A DNA stretch of 64,000 nt from Apiosordaria backusii (Eukaryota > Ascomycota > Sordariomycetes > Sordariales > Lasiosphaeriaceae). Below are positions 21,507-33,673 of the stretch, piece after piece. Both the position numbers and the translations under genes were made by a program. The stretch spans positions 2,170,001 through 2,234,000 of the forward strand of contig JAUKTV010000003.1 in the NCBI GenBank assembly GCA_030549205.1, in the 5' to 3' direction. The notes under the pieces are model-generated. The model was not told the origin of the DNA. It made no database searches and saw only the letters and a program-made list of their open reading frames with translations. Numbering within the stretch: the stretch's first letter is position 1; every line of letters begins with the position of its first letter.

Positions 21507-24500
21507 GTTTACTACTTCAATTTCTTGAAGATAGGGGGTTATTTGTTGTTGTTTTTGATCGATGAGCATAGGAGTAGATGGAGTGAGGGTGTTTGTTTGT
21601 GTAAGAGTCACAATTGGAGAGGGTATTGCATCAGTGTACTATGATACAGACTGGCTTGGATGGGTAGGGAGCATCATCGGAGATGCCGGCATAAGAACAA
21701 AAGACGGGCGGTTCTATCTGTGTACATGTCATGAATGCGTACTTTTGTAGAGTCATATTTAGAAATGGGCGGTGAACAGAGGGTCAAGAGAAAGGGACCT
21801 TTAAAAGGTCAGATGAGAATCGAAAACGAGATGTCATTGCGAGGACGCCAATAGTGTGAGTGAGAAGCGACGGGAATACGCCCGGGTGACATACAGCACT
21901 TAACCATCGGTTCGGATGTGGGAAACGACTCTATCGGATCGGGTATTACTGCTTCCCATTAGGCTTCGTGAACGGGCCGGATATCATCTTTCATTCAGGC
22001 ATTCAATTTCAACACATGACAAGAGAATCTAGACTTTTTTGCCAGGTCAGATGGTGATGGTTTAGCTGGAATTTGAGCTTACGGAGCTAAGAGCGGTGGA
22101 GTGAGATTTGGTGATGGCTACTACTCTGCAATGCACGCTTTAAAAAAGACTGCTTGCTGCCGCTACGCGTATGGGTTGTCAATGTCAAGAAACAGTACCT
22201 GACCCCCTGCCAAGCGATGACTCTTTTTTGCGGGCCGTCATCAGCCTTGTATTTTGGTTCCCTTTTGGCAGAAGTACGATGTAGGGGATGTGTGGCTGGA
22301 CGTCACAGGTCGAGGTAGTAAGTGTATGTATTAGTAATGGGTTCGCTGACAAAAGCGAAGTCGCGAGGGCGAGTGGGACTGTGCAAATTGATGGTGATGA
22401 GAGACGGCTAGAAATTCTTCCTTTGCTGATGGGTGGGAAAGTAGAATGGATAATCATAGCTGAGTCATATTAATTGGGAAGGGAATGGTTTGGGATATGG
22501 ATGTTGTACAACGTAGGGCGTGGCTTGGAACATGTTGATGAGCAGGCGTGGTTGGGACCTGACTGGGGCTGGTTGGATCCTCCCGGACTTAAAAAGAGTA
22601 TTGAACGGGATGCGAAGTGTCTCACCAGGACGAAGCTAGCAGACCTTGGGTGCGGTGTTGAGGTCCCGGTTGTTTGGGTCTTCCGGAAAGGGTAGTCGGG
22701 AGAGCATGCCTCGCATGGGCAGTCGGGACAGAGCCCGGCGCCACAGCTGTGCCCAGGCTTGATGAAGGGACTCTATTACATGGTATCGGCAACTTGATCT
22801 CTTGCCGCGTGGTTGAATTTATTCACGGGTGGGAACCTTGCGGACCATGCGGACCAGTTTACTGTGTCGACTGGTAGTATGCGGATCCCAGGTTCCATTG
22901 CGTGTTGGCCGATGACTCCAACTGCGAGGGTCTTCACCTCAATTTTTTTTTTTTTTTCAATGCTGACTGCCAGGCAGTGACTGCGTGTGTAGATCAACAT
23001 CAGATAAGACAACAAAAGATGAGACCTAACCGGGTGTTTCCGCTGACCGCTACTTATCTAAGATGTTTTCAGTTCAGCTCCAACAATGAATATCCCGTAG
23101 AAAAGTCAATTGAGGTGAATACAAGCGAGACAGGTCGCGACAAGAGGTTCGAATGGCCTAGATTTCGAGATGTGAATGTTTTCAGCGGCGCCGTGATCGG
23201 GGCGTGACCTTCAAACAATGGAGTCTACAGTGGGCCTGTGTGGGGTTCCAGGCTCGGCCTGCTGGGTCTACGCCGAGCGGGGCCATGATGCGATGCGGGG
23301 AGGAGTGGGGTGGGCGGGGCGCCAGTGGGGTAGTGTCTTGAAGACAAGGACCCGCTGGCTGTCACTTTTTGGGACGTCCGTCACTAACACCGCCCAAACC
23401 ACTACTACTACTATGGAGATTGGATGACGAATTTGTGAGGTTATGATCCCCTCGGACGACTGCTGTTTTGGTAGGCCTAACCTCCAAGGTAACAAGTCAT
23501 GGATGACCTCACAAACTGTTGGTATAGAATTGTGAAACCATCCGCTTCTTCACAGATCATTCCCCTTGGAGATTGAAAGTGACACATGGGTAACATTTCA
23601 GATATTCAGAGCAGAAATCACTAGATCAAGCCAGACCAAGCCACATTGGGGCAGGGAACACGGCTGACGTCGAAGCGATGGCCCAAAATTTCAAGGTTGT
23701 CTTTGACATCCGATGACCGGTCACGGACTTTTGCGCCTTTCGGCCAACAAGAGACGAAACGACGGTGCCCGCTAAAAAAGCTCATCGATCACGGCTAGCT
23801 AGTGTAGAGAGCTTTGGCCAATAACAATCCTTGTTTGATGATCGTTCTGTCCTCGTCAACACCTTGGAGTCAGCCTTTTCCACTGTGTTCCCACAGGAGA
23901 GTCCACGTTGATGGACAATTACGCCCTCTTCAACCCAGAGCATTTGTAACACAAGAGAATGCAGGGCGCGAGGCGTTCGTCTGGGCTCTTGGCACGCACC
24001 ATCACAGCATCCCACTCCTTGCCGGTGCCAAATAGCGGTTCAGCTTTCCGGGTCGACTGACGAAACGACCAACAGTGTGATGGGGCCAAGAGCTGCCCCG
24101 CCCTCCTTTGATGCCGTTGACCAAAGTAGCAATCGCACACCCACCACTTCGTCTTTTTTGTCCACATGTGCTCCAATCACACCCCTGGCCTAGGTAGGCA
24201 ATGGTCGGCAGGGAAGGGAGACATGGACGGCTCCCGGGGAACTGAAGCAGGTTAGCATGATCATGCTCTGCCTCGTCGCCTAGCTCTCCTTTTTTCTTCT
24301 GGCTTTGTAATGAGTCAAAAGCTTTGTTATCCACCGTCTGCCCCAGGCCTAGCTCTCCCATGAGCCAAAGACCGTTCGCTATAAGACGGTCCCTTACGCC
24401 GCTCAACGCCTGAGGTTGTCATTGTTTTCCGACCATCGATCCGAACCATTGGACCCTTTCCAAGCTGTTTGTTTGTCTGTCATCTGTTGGCACAGGGAAC

Positions 24501-24643
24501 CACCTTGAATTGTTTGCTGGCCCACGGTAACCGACAGCAGGGTCCAGTTACACCCGTCATTGACAGCAATTTCATCTGATCATATATCCTGTCCTCTGTT
24601 TCCGTTACCTTTCTGGACCTTGTTCTAGACCGTCTAGTCAACA
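21507..24643. other. Long intergenic stretch, no gene supported
   Basis: About 3.1 kb. A T16 run lies near 22935-22950. Short open frames show no family signature, and coding texture is absent. The last 600 bp must carry the promoter of the arrestin gene. Confidence 0.4.
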
Positions 24644-26353
24644 ATGGCGGCAACAGCTTCCTCCACCTCGGCCTCGAGTGCCCATGACTCGAATGACGTT
24701 CCACCCGTCACTAGGGACCTGGCCTTTCCCAAGTCTGACATTCAAGTCCACCTAAAGGACCACTACAAAGCCAAGATCTATACATCTGGGTCACCTGTCA
24801 AGGGAGAAGTTACTATTGTCACCAAGCGAGATGTCCGCTTCGACTCGATCCAGATCGTTCTGATTGGAAACACCAAGGCCAGCTTCGATGGAATGAGCTT
24901 TCCCCAGGAAATCACCCACACCTTCCTCAAGATGGTCATGCCGGTTCCCGAGTCGACATACCCCCTGCCCAAGGTGCTCGAGACGGGCGAGACTTACACC
25001 ATTCCCTTCAACTTTGTCATCCCCAACCAACTTACTATCAACGCCTGCAACCACAAACGGCTATCAGACCAGCTTCAGGATCACCACGTTTTGCTCCCCC
25101 CTAGCATGGGTGGAGGCTGGGAGAGGGACGACATGGCGCCCCGTATGGCTCGTGTGGAGTATAGCATCAAGGCGCGAGTTCTCCGGGAAACCGTCCAGAC
25201 AACAGGCCCAGCAGGGGCCGAAAACACCACAGTGAAGAAGACGAGAATCATGGAAGCCACACGCAACATTCAGGTCCTTCCATCGACCCCTGAGGAGCCA
25301 CCCCTGAACATCACCCCGAAGGACAGGCTTTACACGATGACCAAATCCAAGACTCTGCGCAAGAGTTTTATCCTTTCGACCAAACTAGGCAAGATCACAG
25401 CCGAAGCACATCAACCATCAGCAGCCGTTATTACCTCCGACGGAAACAAGCTGGTGTCTCGACCCTCGATGAGAGTCAGCCTAACCTTCGACCCCGAGAA
25501 CCCAGCCAACATCGCCTCACCTCCTCAAATCACGGGGGTATCAGGCAAACTAACAGCCCACACTTTCTTTTCATCCGGCACGATCTCTGACTTCCCCAAC
25601 CTAGGCGAACAGTGGAACACACCCTACATCACCGACCGCCGAGGCCAATTCTTCACTTCTGTCTCCCTCCCACCAGTATCCTCCATCCCAGAAGTATCCT
25701 GGACTCAAAACATGAGAGGCCAGCGACGAGATAGCGGCTACGGGACAGAATCATCATCTTCTCCTGCGGTCAGTAGTAAAGAGAAGCAGAAGAGCCCGGT
25801 GTACCTCACCTCCACAGTCGACATTCCGATTACTTTACCCACCGATAAGAAAGTCTTTGTGCCGACTTTTCACGGGTGTATCGCTTCCAGAGTCTACACC
25901 TTGTCTCTGTCGCTCAACATTTCTACTCCTTCCGAAAAGAAAAAGAAGACGAATGGAGGGACGAGGGTGAACTTGACTGTGCCGCTGCAGATTGCTGTTG
26001 AGCAACCGGGTAGAGCGGTGGCGGTGGGGCCGGAGCTGCCTACTTTTGAGGAGGCGCAGGCGGATGAGCATCTGAGGCCGAGGGTGCTGCAGGTTATGAG
26101 CGAGGAGATGAGGGAGGAGGTGGAGAGGGGGAGGAGGAATAGGGATAGTTGGGGGACGTCGCAGCCGGTGTCTAGTCAGAATACTGGGAGTTCGGGGGGG
26201 TCAAGCGGGGAGGATGGGTTGCCTGGGTATGGGGGGGATGTGAGCGGGCAGGATACTCAGCAGAGTAATGAGCAAGATGGGGATAGGTTGCCGGATTATG
26301 GCGAGGTTCATGGGACTGGGAGGTGGAGGAGGGTTGCGGTTGAGGCTGCGTGA
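24644..26353 (+). CDS. Arrestin-domain (alpha-arrestin/ART) protein
   Basis: A single exon of 569 residues. The start (caacaATGg) is followed by about 25 Ser/Ala-rich residues, then an arrestin N-lobe: VHLKDHYKAKIYTSGSPVKGEVTI with strands RFDSIQIVLIGNTKAS and YTIPFNFVIPNQL, and later an arrestin C-lobe (RPSMRVSLTFDPENP; PVYLTSTVDIPITLP). Two LPxY sequences close the protein, LPGY at 526-529 and LPDY at 549-552; these resemble PY motifs that recruit Rsp5/NEDD4-type ubiquitin ligases. Alpha-arrestins of this build direct ubiquitination and endocytosis of plasma-membrane transporters, or signalling from receptors such as PalH. The C-terminal 90 residues are Gln/Gly/Asp-rich and probably disordered. 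The particular subfamily (CreD, PalF or other) I cannot fix. Confidence 0.85.
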   Translation: MAATASSTSASSAHDSNDVPPVTRDLAFPKSDIQVHLKDHYKAKIYTSGSPVKGEVTIVTKRDVRFDSIQIVLIGNTKASFDGMSFPQEITHTFLKMVMPVPESTYPLPKVLETGETYTIPFNFVIPNQLTINACNHKRLSDQLQDHHVLLPPSMGGGWERDDMAPRMARVEYSIKARVLRETVQTTGPAGAENTTVKKTRIMEATRNIQVLPSTPEEPPLNITPKDRLYTMTKSKTLRKSFILSTKLGKITAEAHQPSAAVITSDGNKLVSRPSMRVSLTFDPENPANIASPPQITGVSGKLTAHTFFSSGTISDFPNLGEQWNTPYITDRRGQFFTSVSLPPVSSIPEVSWTQNMRGQRRDSGYGTESSSSPAVSSKEKQKSPVYLTSTVDIPITLPTDKKVFVPTFHGCIASRVYTLSLSLNISTPSEKKKKTNGGTRVNLTVPLQIAVEQPGRAVAVGPELPTFEEAQADEHLRPRVLQVMSEEMREEVERGRRNRDSWGTSQPVSSQNTGSSGGSSGEDGLPGYGGDVSGQDTQQSNEQDGDRLPDYGEVHGTGRWRRVAVEAA

Positions 26354-27683
26354 TTGATATTATTTCTGTTTGTTGGTTGGGTTGCCTTGGCGTTGGATTT
26401 GGGGACATGACAGGATAGGATACCAAAAGTGGCACATATGGGCGGGTTGGGGGTTGAACATAGTTGCAACATAGGATTATTTTCATCAATATATAGTATC
26501 AGTCAGAGAGAAGGGTAATATGGGTATGTGGGATCTCTTTTGTCGGGATATAGCAGGCAGATATAGGAGGCATAACAGGATCATAGGTAGTCAAAGTTGA
26601 AACAGGAAATTGATACCCATTATTTCACTGTGAATGGCCCACAAACTCTCAAATGTTGACTTAAGACCGTGAGATTCTCATTGACATGTCGAGCAGTCCT
26701 CTTTAGTCACGGAAACTGAAACCACGTAAGATGGTGTAAAATACACAAGCAAACGTTCAGAATGTGGAGGTGGGTCCGGCAGTTGAATTTAGCGGCAGAT
26801 CTGTTCTTCGAAGATGCCAGTGATTTCTGGCGGTTTTCTGTGAATAGACACAGAGAGCGGTCTCAAACGGCTATCTTCCCTCTTTGATGTCCTAACACGC
26901 ACCTTTATTCTCAGGTAGGTTAGGCCCTCGCTGCCGATTTCAGTCATTTACTTGCTTGCTGCTGCAGGGTTTGATCCCTCTGATTTCAACGCTGTGAGCA
27001 TAGTACTCTAACAGTCGCTGACGGCTTGAGAGCGCTCCTGTCTAGCTCTTATAAACGATAGTACTGATCGTCAAAGCGGAGAGGAGAGGGGGCGGGATGG
27101 GACGCCAACGATTTCTTCCTATACCAAAATCGATTTCTTGAAAGATAAACAAGATCATGCGGCCATTCTAGCTTACCTTATGTATACTATTCTCTCGGTT
27201 TGGCAACTGAGCTCAAGTGATACAACAAGAGTGTACCAGTGATTGATGTGGTTACCAGCCTCCCCTCTAACCACGACGTTCAATTGGCAGACAAAGCAAA
27301 CAAATTTTCATATGTTGAAGATCTGTTTTCTCGGCGACGGTCCACGAATAGGGCATTTACGGGCAATGATGGCATCTGGTTAAGAAGCATTGAGATCATT
27401 AAGGTAGTGATGTGAATATAATCGAGCCCGATTCCAAACCTCAGATCAATCCAACTTGAGTCTCATGGACACTGGTCAGATCATGACAATTAAATGTAAT
27501 CCAAGTTGTAATTCTGGACTCTCATGCGTAGATAACTTCCCAGATGCTCTGAAGATAGCAAAAACAAAAATAAAATAAACCAAGCCATTGCCCGCTCGCT
27601 CCCACAATTCAAAACAGTTTTCCACCCTACCATGCCATAAACAAGAAAAGAACCCCTTCTCTCACCCCCTATCTCCCTCCCCA
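26354..27683. other. Intergenic region between convergent genes, no gene supported
   Basis: About 1.3 kb between the arrestin and exchanger stop codons, holding both 3' UTRs. A phrase gggtttgatccctc near 26967 resembles a tRNA B box but has no partner A box. Confidence 0.4.
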
Positions 27684-29427
27684 TCAATGATGACCACCAC
27701 CACCACCACCCGCCGCCGTCGCCCCATGCTCCCCAACCGGCCCATGATGCGGATTAGGATAATACAACGCCGCGACCGCAATCCCGACATACACAATCAC
27801 GCACAGCGCCCCCTCCAAATAATTGCTCTTCTGATCCCTCAAAAAGTTCCCCACCGTCAGCACCGCCAGCACCAACACCGCCAAGTCAAAAACCTCAAAG
27901 TTCAACCCCATCGGCTTCCCCAACCCCCAGCCCACAATCACCACCAGCGGCGCATTAAACAGCGCCGTCTGCAGCGTCGCTCCCAGCACATGCGACAGCG
28001 CAAAGTTCATTTGATTGTCATACGCCTCATCCACTGCCGTCAGATGCTCCGCTGCTTTTTCCACCAGGGGGACAAGAATAAGCCCGACAAACGCGTCAGA
28101 GACATGACGCTCCGTGACGAGGTTGTGGATCTGATCCACCAAGGTGATCGCAATGACAGTGACGAGCGCGATGGACACAACAAGGGCGAGGCAGCACTCG
28201 GTGAAGGTAAGACGGTTGGAGTGGTGGCTCCATTTGTGCTTGTCGTCGTCGCGTTCCTCGTCTGCGATGAAAATGGCGTCGTAGATGCCGTGGTGGGTGT
28301 GGGCTTGGAAGAAGACGTAGATTAAATAAGCGATGAGGAGGAGGACGGCCATGGAGCGGGAGATTTCAATTGTTTTGGCGAGGAGTTCCTCTTCGGGGAT
28401 TTTGCCGCTGTTGATGAGGGAGTGGTGGAAGACTGTTGGGATGGCTAGGCCGAAGCCGCTACATTTGTGTCAAGTTAGTACAACAGCAAAACAAAAAAGG
28501 GGTTCAGGGGTAGGGTAGGGTAGGATAGGTAGGTACGTACGCAGTGAGTAACAACCCAGACCCAGCCTCACTAACAGCCTCACTAAACCCCGTCTCCTCC
28601 CTCTTCAACCCCGCCGCGAAGAAACACAACCCCAAGCAAAGCAGCATCGTCGCCAGCACCGACCCCAATATCGCCGCTTTGATCACCTGCACGTAGTCAA
28701 TCCCCCCTTCCTTTTGCTCTCGCGTGATGAGGACGATAAACATGATGATCTCCACCAAGCTGCCCAGCGTCGTCTCGACCAACACCCCCCAGACGTGCGC
28801 AAACTTTCTCGAGAGCTCCTGGCCAGCGAACCCAATCAGATTCGCGCAGGGGACCATGGCGAGGTAGGCACAGATGAAGATCACCAGGTTGGCCGTGGGG
28901 GAAGGGGGGAGGGCGTAGCGGACGGCGATGGCGACGGGGACGATGGGCCAGAGGTAGTTGACCAGGCGGGAGGCGCGGGAGGAAGACCGGAAGATGATGC
29001 GGAGGAAGTGGAAGGGGTGGACGCCGGAGCGGTTGGATTCGCCGGTGGGGCGGATCTGCAGGCTGCGTTTGACGGCCTGGGCGGTGGTGCGGGTGCGGGA
29101 GAGTTTGGGACCTAGGCCGGCGGAGGTGGTATTGTGGAGAGGGAGGGTATTGTTGTCATCTGATAAGATCTCTCCTTGGCCGGCGGTGTGGGAGGAGGCT
29201 TGTCTTGATGGGGGGCTTGCTGGGGGTTTTTCCTGGGAGGGCAAGGTGATGGTGGGTTTGGGAAGGGATTTGATGTCATTGCTGTTGTTGTTGTTGTTGT
29301 TGTTTTCCTGGGATCGTCTCTGGGGTGATTGTTGGGGTTGGGATACTGCTGATGTGTAGTGCTCCAGGACGGTGGTGGTCGTCACCTCCGGGGTGTCTCC
29401 CGGTGCTGGAGGTGTGGTCGACGACAT
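27684..29427 (-). CDS. Ca2+/H+ exchanger-like protein (CAX/VCX branch of the CaCA family), divergent
   Basis: Exons 29427-28541 and 28458-27684 with an 82-nt intron splitting a GCC codon give 553 residues. A disordered N-terminus with a poly-Asn run (residues 43-49) is followed by about eleven hydrophobic helices in two homologous halves. The first alpha repeat reads GVLVETTLGSLVEIIMFIVLI and the second VEKAAEHLTAVDEAYDN, then SHVLGATLQTALFNAPLVVIVGW. This is the CAX layout, a vacuolar H+-driven Ca2+ or Mn2+ importer. The first repeat has GSLVE where canonical exchangers have GNxxE, and the second lacks the usual Gly-Asn before Ala-Glu-His, so transport specificity or activity may differ. The tail is Gly/His-rich. 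It lies convergent with the arrestin gene. Confidence 0.85.
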
Positions 29428-30732
29428 GGTTGGCTTGATATCTGGTCTTGTCTAACCCAAATTGACCCTTCCAGAAAAGAAGCTTGTTTTCGATATACCC
29501 CAGATTTTGGGCGATCAATTACGGCCTAGCCTTGACCTTCGACGGACCTTGTGTAAGTGGTAGTACAGATAAGATAGCGTAGAAGAGAAAGTGGGAAAAA
29601 AAGATGGACAATCCGAACGTGAAATCGACAGAAAAGAAGAATGATGTTCAGGGGCGACTAAAACATGAAACCACAACGGGGAACGGCCCGCTACTTAGTT
29701 CCCTCCCGTCTTTGCCCGTCTCGCGGTTTTACAAAAGAGTGTAATATTACACAGGAACAGCAAAATGCAACACGACTTTCTTGGATAAGCCTTGGGGAAC
29801 TCGGCCAAGATTCTTGGTGGTGTTGGTCTGGAGAAAGCAGACAGAAAGGAAGAACCCAAAAAAAGACACCCAGCGAATCGGCGGCACAGAGCCTCATCAA
29901 TGGCTAGAAATCCATTCTGCCAACTCACACACACCCCTCATCCCTCTTCCAATCGCCGTTGGGTGTCTTGGCTTCTGTTTCAGGAGTCAAGAATGGCGCT
30001 GGCCAATGACTTCTTTGGCCGGCTGAAGTCAGCAACTCTTCCTTTCCAAAAAGGTTGTTGGTTACACATTTCTGTCCGATATCGAAGTTCAGGTCTGTTG
30101 CGCCTTGTGCCTGCTTGTGCTTGTGCCATGATGGCTATGCTGTGCCCTGCATCAGTTGGTGAAGTCTTGCCTCGATCGAAGCACATGTCTCGAGGTCTAA
30201 ATTGTTCATGTATCAGGAAAGCTTGTGTTCTGTTAAGACCTGCCACGTCGAAATAAGCTCTTCCCCTAACACCACCCGCCGATTTCCATCACGTCAGGAA
30301 AATGAGGGGTCCCTTCGCCCGGCATTCCCAGTGGTGCTTCGTCAGAGCAGTGGGGCATCAAAACTGAGCGCTGAATGTCTCGAATATCTCGACTTGCTTT
30401 CAACCCGTCCGTTGCCCACGTTTCGAGTTGATTCGCTGGCACCTGATAATCCCGTCTCGATACATACATAGGACCTTAACCTCTTATAAAAAAAGGCGCA
30501 GTCTTTTCATGACCTTGAATGGATGAATATCCAAAATTATACCAACTCCAACATGAAACCCTCCCACGAAATTCAATGGACACCTTCCAGCAACCCACTG
30601 TAGCCGCCCCACTCCCCCAGCGCACAGACAATTCACACTCCGCCCCGAATTTGCAAGCGTGCACAGGCCATCCTGGGACCTCTATAAATTGTCGGCCACC
30701 CTTCCACAATTTGATCGGTTTCTTCTTTTCTT
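29428..30732. other. Intergenic region between exchanger and U6 genes
   Basis: Contains the promoter of the exchanger gene and the upstream region of U6. A TATAAA at 30683-30688 is the clearest element. I see no protein gene. Confidence 0.4.
30683..30688 (+). promoter_or_regulatory. TATA box upstream of U6 snRNA
   Basis: TATAAA in the context cctctataaattg, about 50 bp upstream of the apparent U6 5' end. A Pol III U6 promoter normally has its TATA nearer -30, so either this is the element at unusual distance or the true 5' end is upstream of the hairpin. Confidence 0.55.
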
Positions 30733-30734
30733 TC

Positions 30735-30839
30735 CTCGCCCTTCGGGGCATTTGGTCAATTTGAAACGATACAGAGAAGATTAGCATGGCCCCTGCACTA
30801 AGGATGACACGCTACTCAAAGAGACGCTACCAATTTTTT
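30735..30839 (+). ncRNA. U6 spliceosomal snRNA gene
   Basis: The sequence shows the U6 core in order: a 5' stem-loop (GCCC TTCG GGGC, 30738-30749), the block CATTTGGTCAATTTGAAAC, the ACAGAGA box at 30771-30777 that pairs with the 5' splice site, the AGC-containing segment that pairs with U4/U2 (GATTAGCATGGCCCCTGC), and the downstream ISL region (AAGGATGACACGCT). A Pol III terminator of six T residues follows at 30834-30839. U6 forms the catalytic centre of the spliceosome with U2. Only the exact 5' end is uncertain (30733-30738). No intron is present. The next gene, a Zn2Cys6 factor, converges on it. Confidence 0.95.
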
Positions 30840-31258
30840 CACTGTAATCGCAACCCTCAAACAGTTGCGATATGGGGAAGAGATTCTCATTCCATCCGTC
30901 GTCAATCGATTACTTGAGCATCGCTGCGTGTGCTCTCGCCGCAGGTGTTCAATGTGTATTATTATGGCCATTTGCGGCTTGCAAGATAACATCAACATCA
31001 TTGTCCTGATGTTATTGTCACCGGCGTTGAATCAATCATCCAATGTTGGGTGTAATTTTTACTATTATTATCGTTGTCGTCATCCATTCCAACTGTTCGT
31101 GATATATGCTCCGTGTACTATGCCATATATACCAACCCATCAACCATTCTCCCAAGCCACGCCTTGTGCTCAACATTATAAACAAAAGATAAACGCTCCA
31201 AATATCACAAAACCTGGACCATATATACCACCAATGCCCCTCTCGAATACCATCATCC

Positions 31259-33673
31259 TCACAGCAACAACTCGCTCAGTACTTGCACCCTCGTCCTCGC
31301 CGTTTCCGACGCCTGCTCCCCGTGGCTCATAATCTCCATAATCTCAATCATCCTCACTGTATCACCCATTGTCAGCATCATTCCCAACTTTTATCCCACT
31401 AGGGGAGAACTCACCAATATCATTCTTCGCCCTTATAAACAACGGATCCTTCGCCAGCTCCCCCTCCCCATTCTCCTCCTTCGCCACCTCCCTCAGCACA
31501 TTCCCAATGCACAGCGCCTCCAAAAACGCCCGGTGGTTGAAAACCCACCACACCCTCGCCTCCGCCTCAAAAAGCGCGAAGAGCATAAAAAACGCCGTGA
31601 TCGCATCGTGAGCCGCCTCCAACGTCCCCCTCACATTCACCGGCACGTCCGCACTTTCCGACGCGTGGACTAGCATAAGGTTATGGAAGTAGTTGCTGCT
31701 GAGAAAAAGTGTTTGGCGAACCACCCGCTTGTTGCTCTGCGTCATTTCCGTCAAGGCTTGAGGGTCCCAGTACCGGAAGATGCCTGGGAAGGAGCGGTAG
31801 ACAGTGCGAAAGTCAGCGACGAGTTTGGACTTTTGGCGGACGGTGGTGCAGATTGGCACGTCGAGGGAGCGGGGGGAGCAGATTGTTTCTTGCACCAGAT
31901 TGGCGAGGGTCCAGGAGCCGCGGATGTAAGCTGTGTCAGTTGGGTCGTCGGATGCGATCGAGGAGTCATCGTCTACGAGGTCTTCGACGTTGACGTCGGT
32001 GTGGGTTGCACTTGGCGGAAGAGATAACAGGACGGTTAGGAAGGTGTCTTGGAGGAGAACGGCTTGCCAGACTTTGCGCCGTTGTTGCTTTTCAAAGGGA
32101 AGGGCGTCGGGGACGACTACAACGGGGATTAGCAATAGTGTTCGAGTTGCTATGAGACCGAGGACATACCGATGTTTGGATCTCGATGCAAGCCCATCGC
32201 ATACGCCTGCCTCATCAAAATACCCCCAAATGCCCACCCATCAGACGCGTGGTTATCGTTTATGAGAAAGTAAGTAATCAACACCATAGCCTGAATCGAT
32301 CTGATACTCGCTATACTCAAATACGAGCTCACACGCAGGGCTTGATTGCTCGCCGAAGCGTAGAACTCGGCTGTTTGTTTTCTTTCCCTCGGCGAGGTCG
32401 AAGTCACAAACTGAGTACCCAGGGCTAACATCACAAAGATGAGCGCCACAAAAGCTCCGTCAGCCTGATCCTTCTCAGCACGGCTTAAGGACCAAAAGTG
32501 CTAATCCTTCTGTCAGTAATCAATCAAGGATAGAGAACAATGAAATTGAATGCCATACCTCATAATCAGCGTAAAACGTCTGCCGATGCAGCATGGGGTA
32601 CACCGGATCGACACACTCGAAGTACCGCGTCAGGAGTATATCAGACTGCACCTTCTCAGGCAAGACGGAGATAACCTCGGGCAATCCCCCTTCGCAGGTC
32701 CAGTAGTTGGCAAATGGGTGCTCAGACCCAATGCCAAAGACATTGGAAGATCCAGGGGAGGAATAGGGGACATTGGAAAGCAAGCCAGTCGAAGTAGAGA
32801 CCGAGCCAAGAGCCTTGAGGCGATTGACGTTGAAGCCTCTGTCAGCCGCATTGGGGATGTTGGGCTTTTGTGCATCTCCTTTCTTTTTGGGACCTTTGGT
32901 CATCCGGCGCTCGTTGGCTGCGCTTCTGGTTGTTTCTCTATACGGGTATGAGTAAGGGCATAATTGATAGGCCGGAGGAAGCATATATGGGACTCACTCA
33001 AGTACATTGGCAACATGCGCATATTTACACTCCGTCTGACGTTTTATGCCTATGTAGGTGTTAGTCTGGTCCAAGATCAGATGGTTGCGGATAAGTTTGA
33101 CAGTTGACTTACATGCAAGGCAATGCGGTCTTCCTCTGTCACACTGCAACAATTGTTAGCACGGGAACAAGCAGCGGAAGGTTGACCGATATCCGAGGAG
33201 CTGGGAATTATGCTGCAAGGCTCGTTCAATTCTTACCACCCCTTCTCCAACAAGATTAAATTAAGATCACCTACCTTTGTTTTTCTCCCAACGCACTCGA
33301 AACAAGACAACGTCGGTTTGTTTCGTTTCTGCTTCTTCCTCTGGTGTTCAGCCGTAGGAGAAGCAGTGTCGCTATCCCCATCATCACCGGAAGTGCCAAG
33401 CCCGTTCTTACCGGCCCCGCCTCCGCTGCCGTACCCGGAGCCACGAACAGCTATGGAGTCCTCGGCATCGACCAGCGTAGATCTCCTCCTCCGGCCATAG
33501 CCGTTTCCGTTATGAGCACCGATAGATGACGCATAGATGGTGCCGGACTCGGCCGGGCTTGGCGTTAGAGATGACTCGGACAGACCGGACTGCCAAACAA
33601 GTGGTTGTTGCTGTTGCTGGTGTGCGGGTGGCTGCCGTGGCCGCCTCAATCTCGAAGCAGCGTCATGATCCAT
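31259..33673 (-). CDS. Zn2Cys6 fungal-specific transcription factor
   Basis: Seven exons, all phase-consistent: 33673-33275, 33143-33113, 33049-32998, 32937-32559, 32500-32170, 32116-31415 and 31356-31259, total 663 residues. The zinc cluster C-x2-C-x6-C-x6-C-x2-C-x6-C starts at about residue 126 (CFECVGRKTKCDRGRPHC), preceded by a basic KKQKRNK patch. It is followed by the fungal transcription factor domain (about 230-600), including YFECVDPVYPMLHRQTFY and the QAYAMGLHRDPN motif. Two tiny exons of 31 and 52 nt carry the middle and end of the cluster. The factor should bind DNA as a dimer at CGG-type half sites. The N-terminus has a poly-Gln run and Ser/Gly-rich sequence. The regulated pathway cannot be told; neighbours offer no cluster. 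Confidence 0.9.

Noticed and set aside
26955..27060. Possible tRNA around a B-box-like gggtttgatccctc
   Set aside because: No A box at the right distance on either strand and no acceptor pairing.
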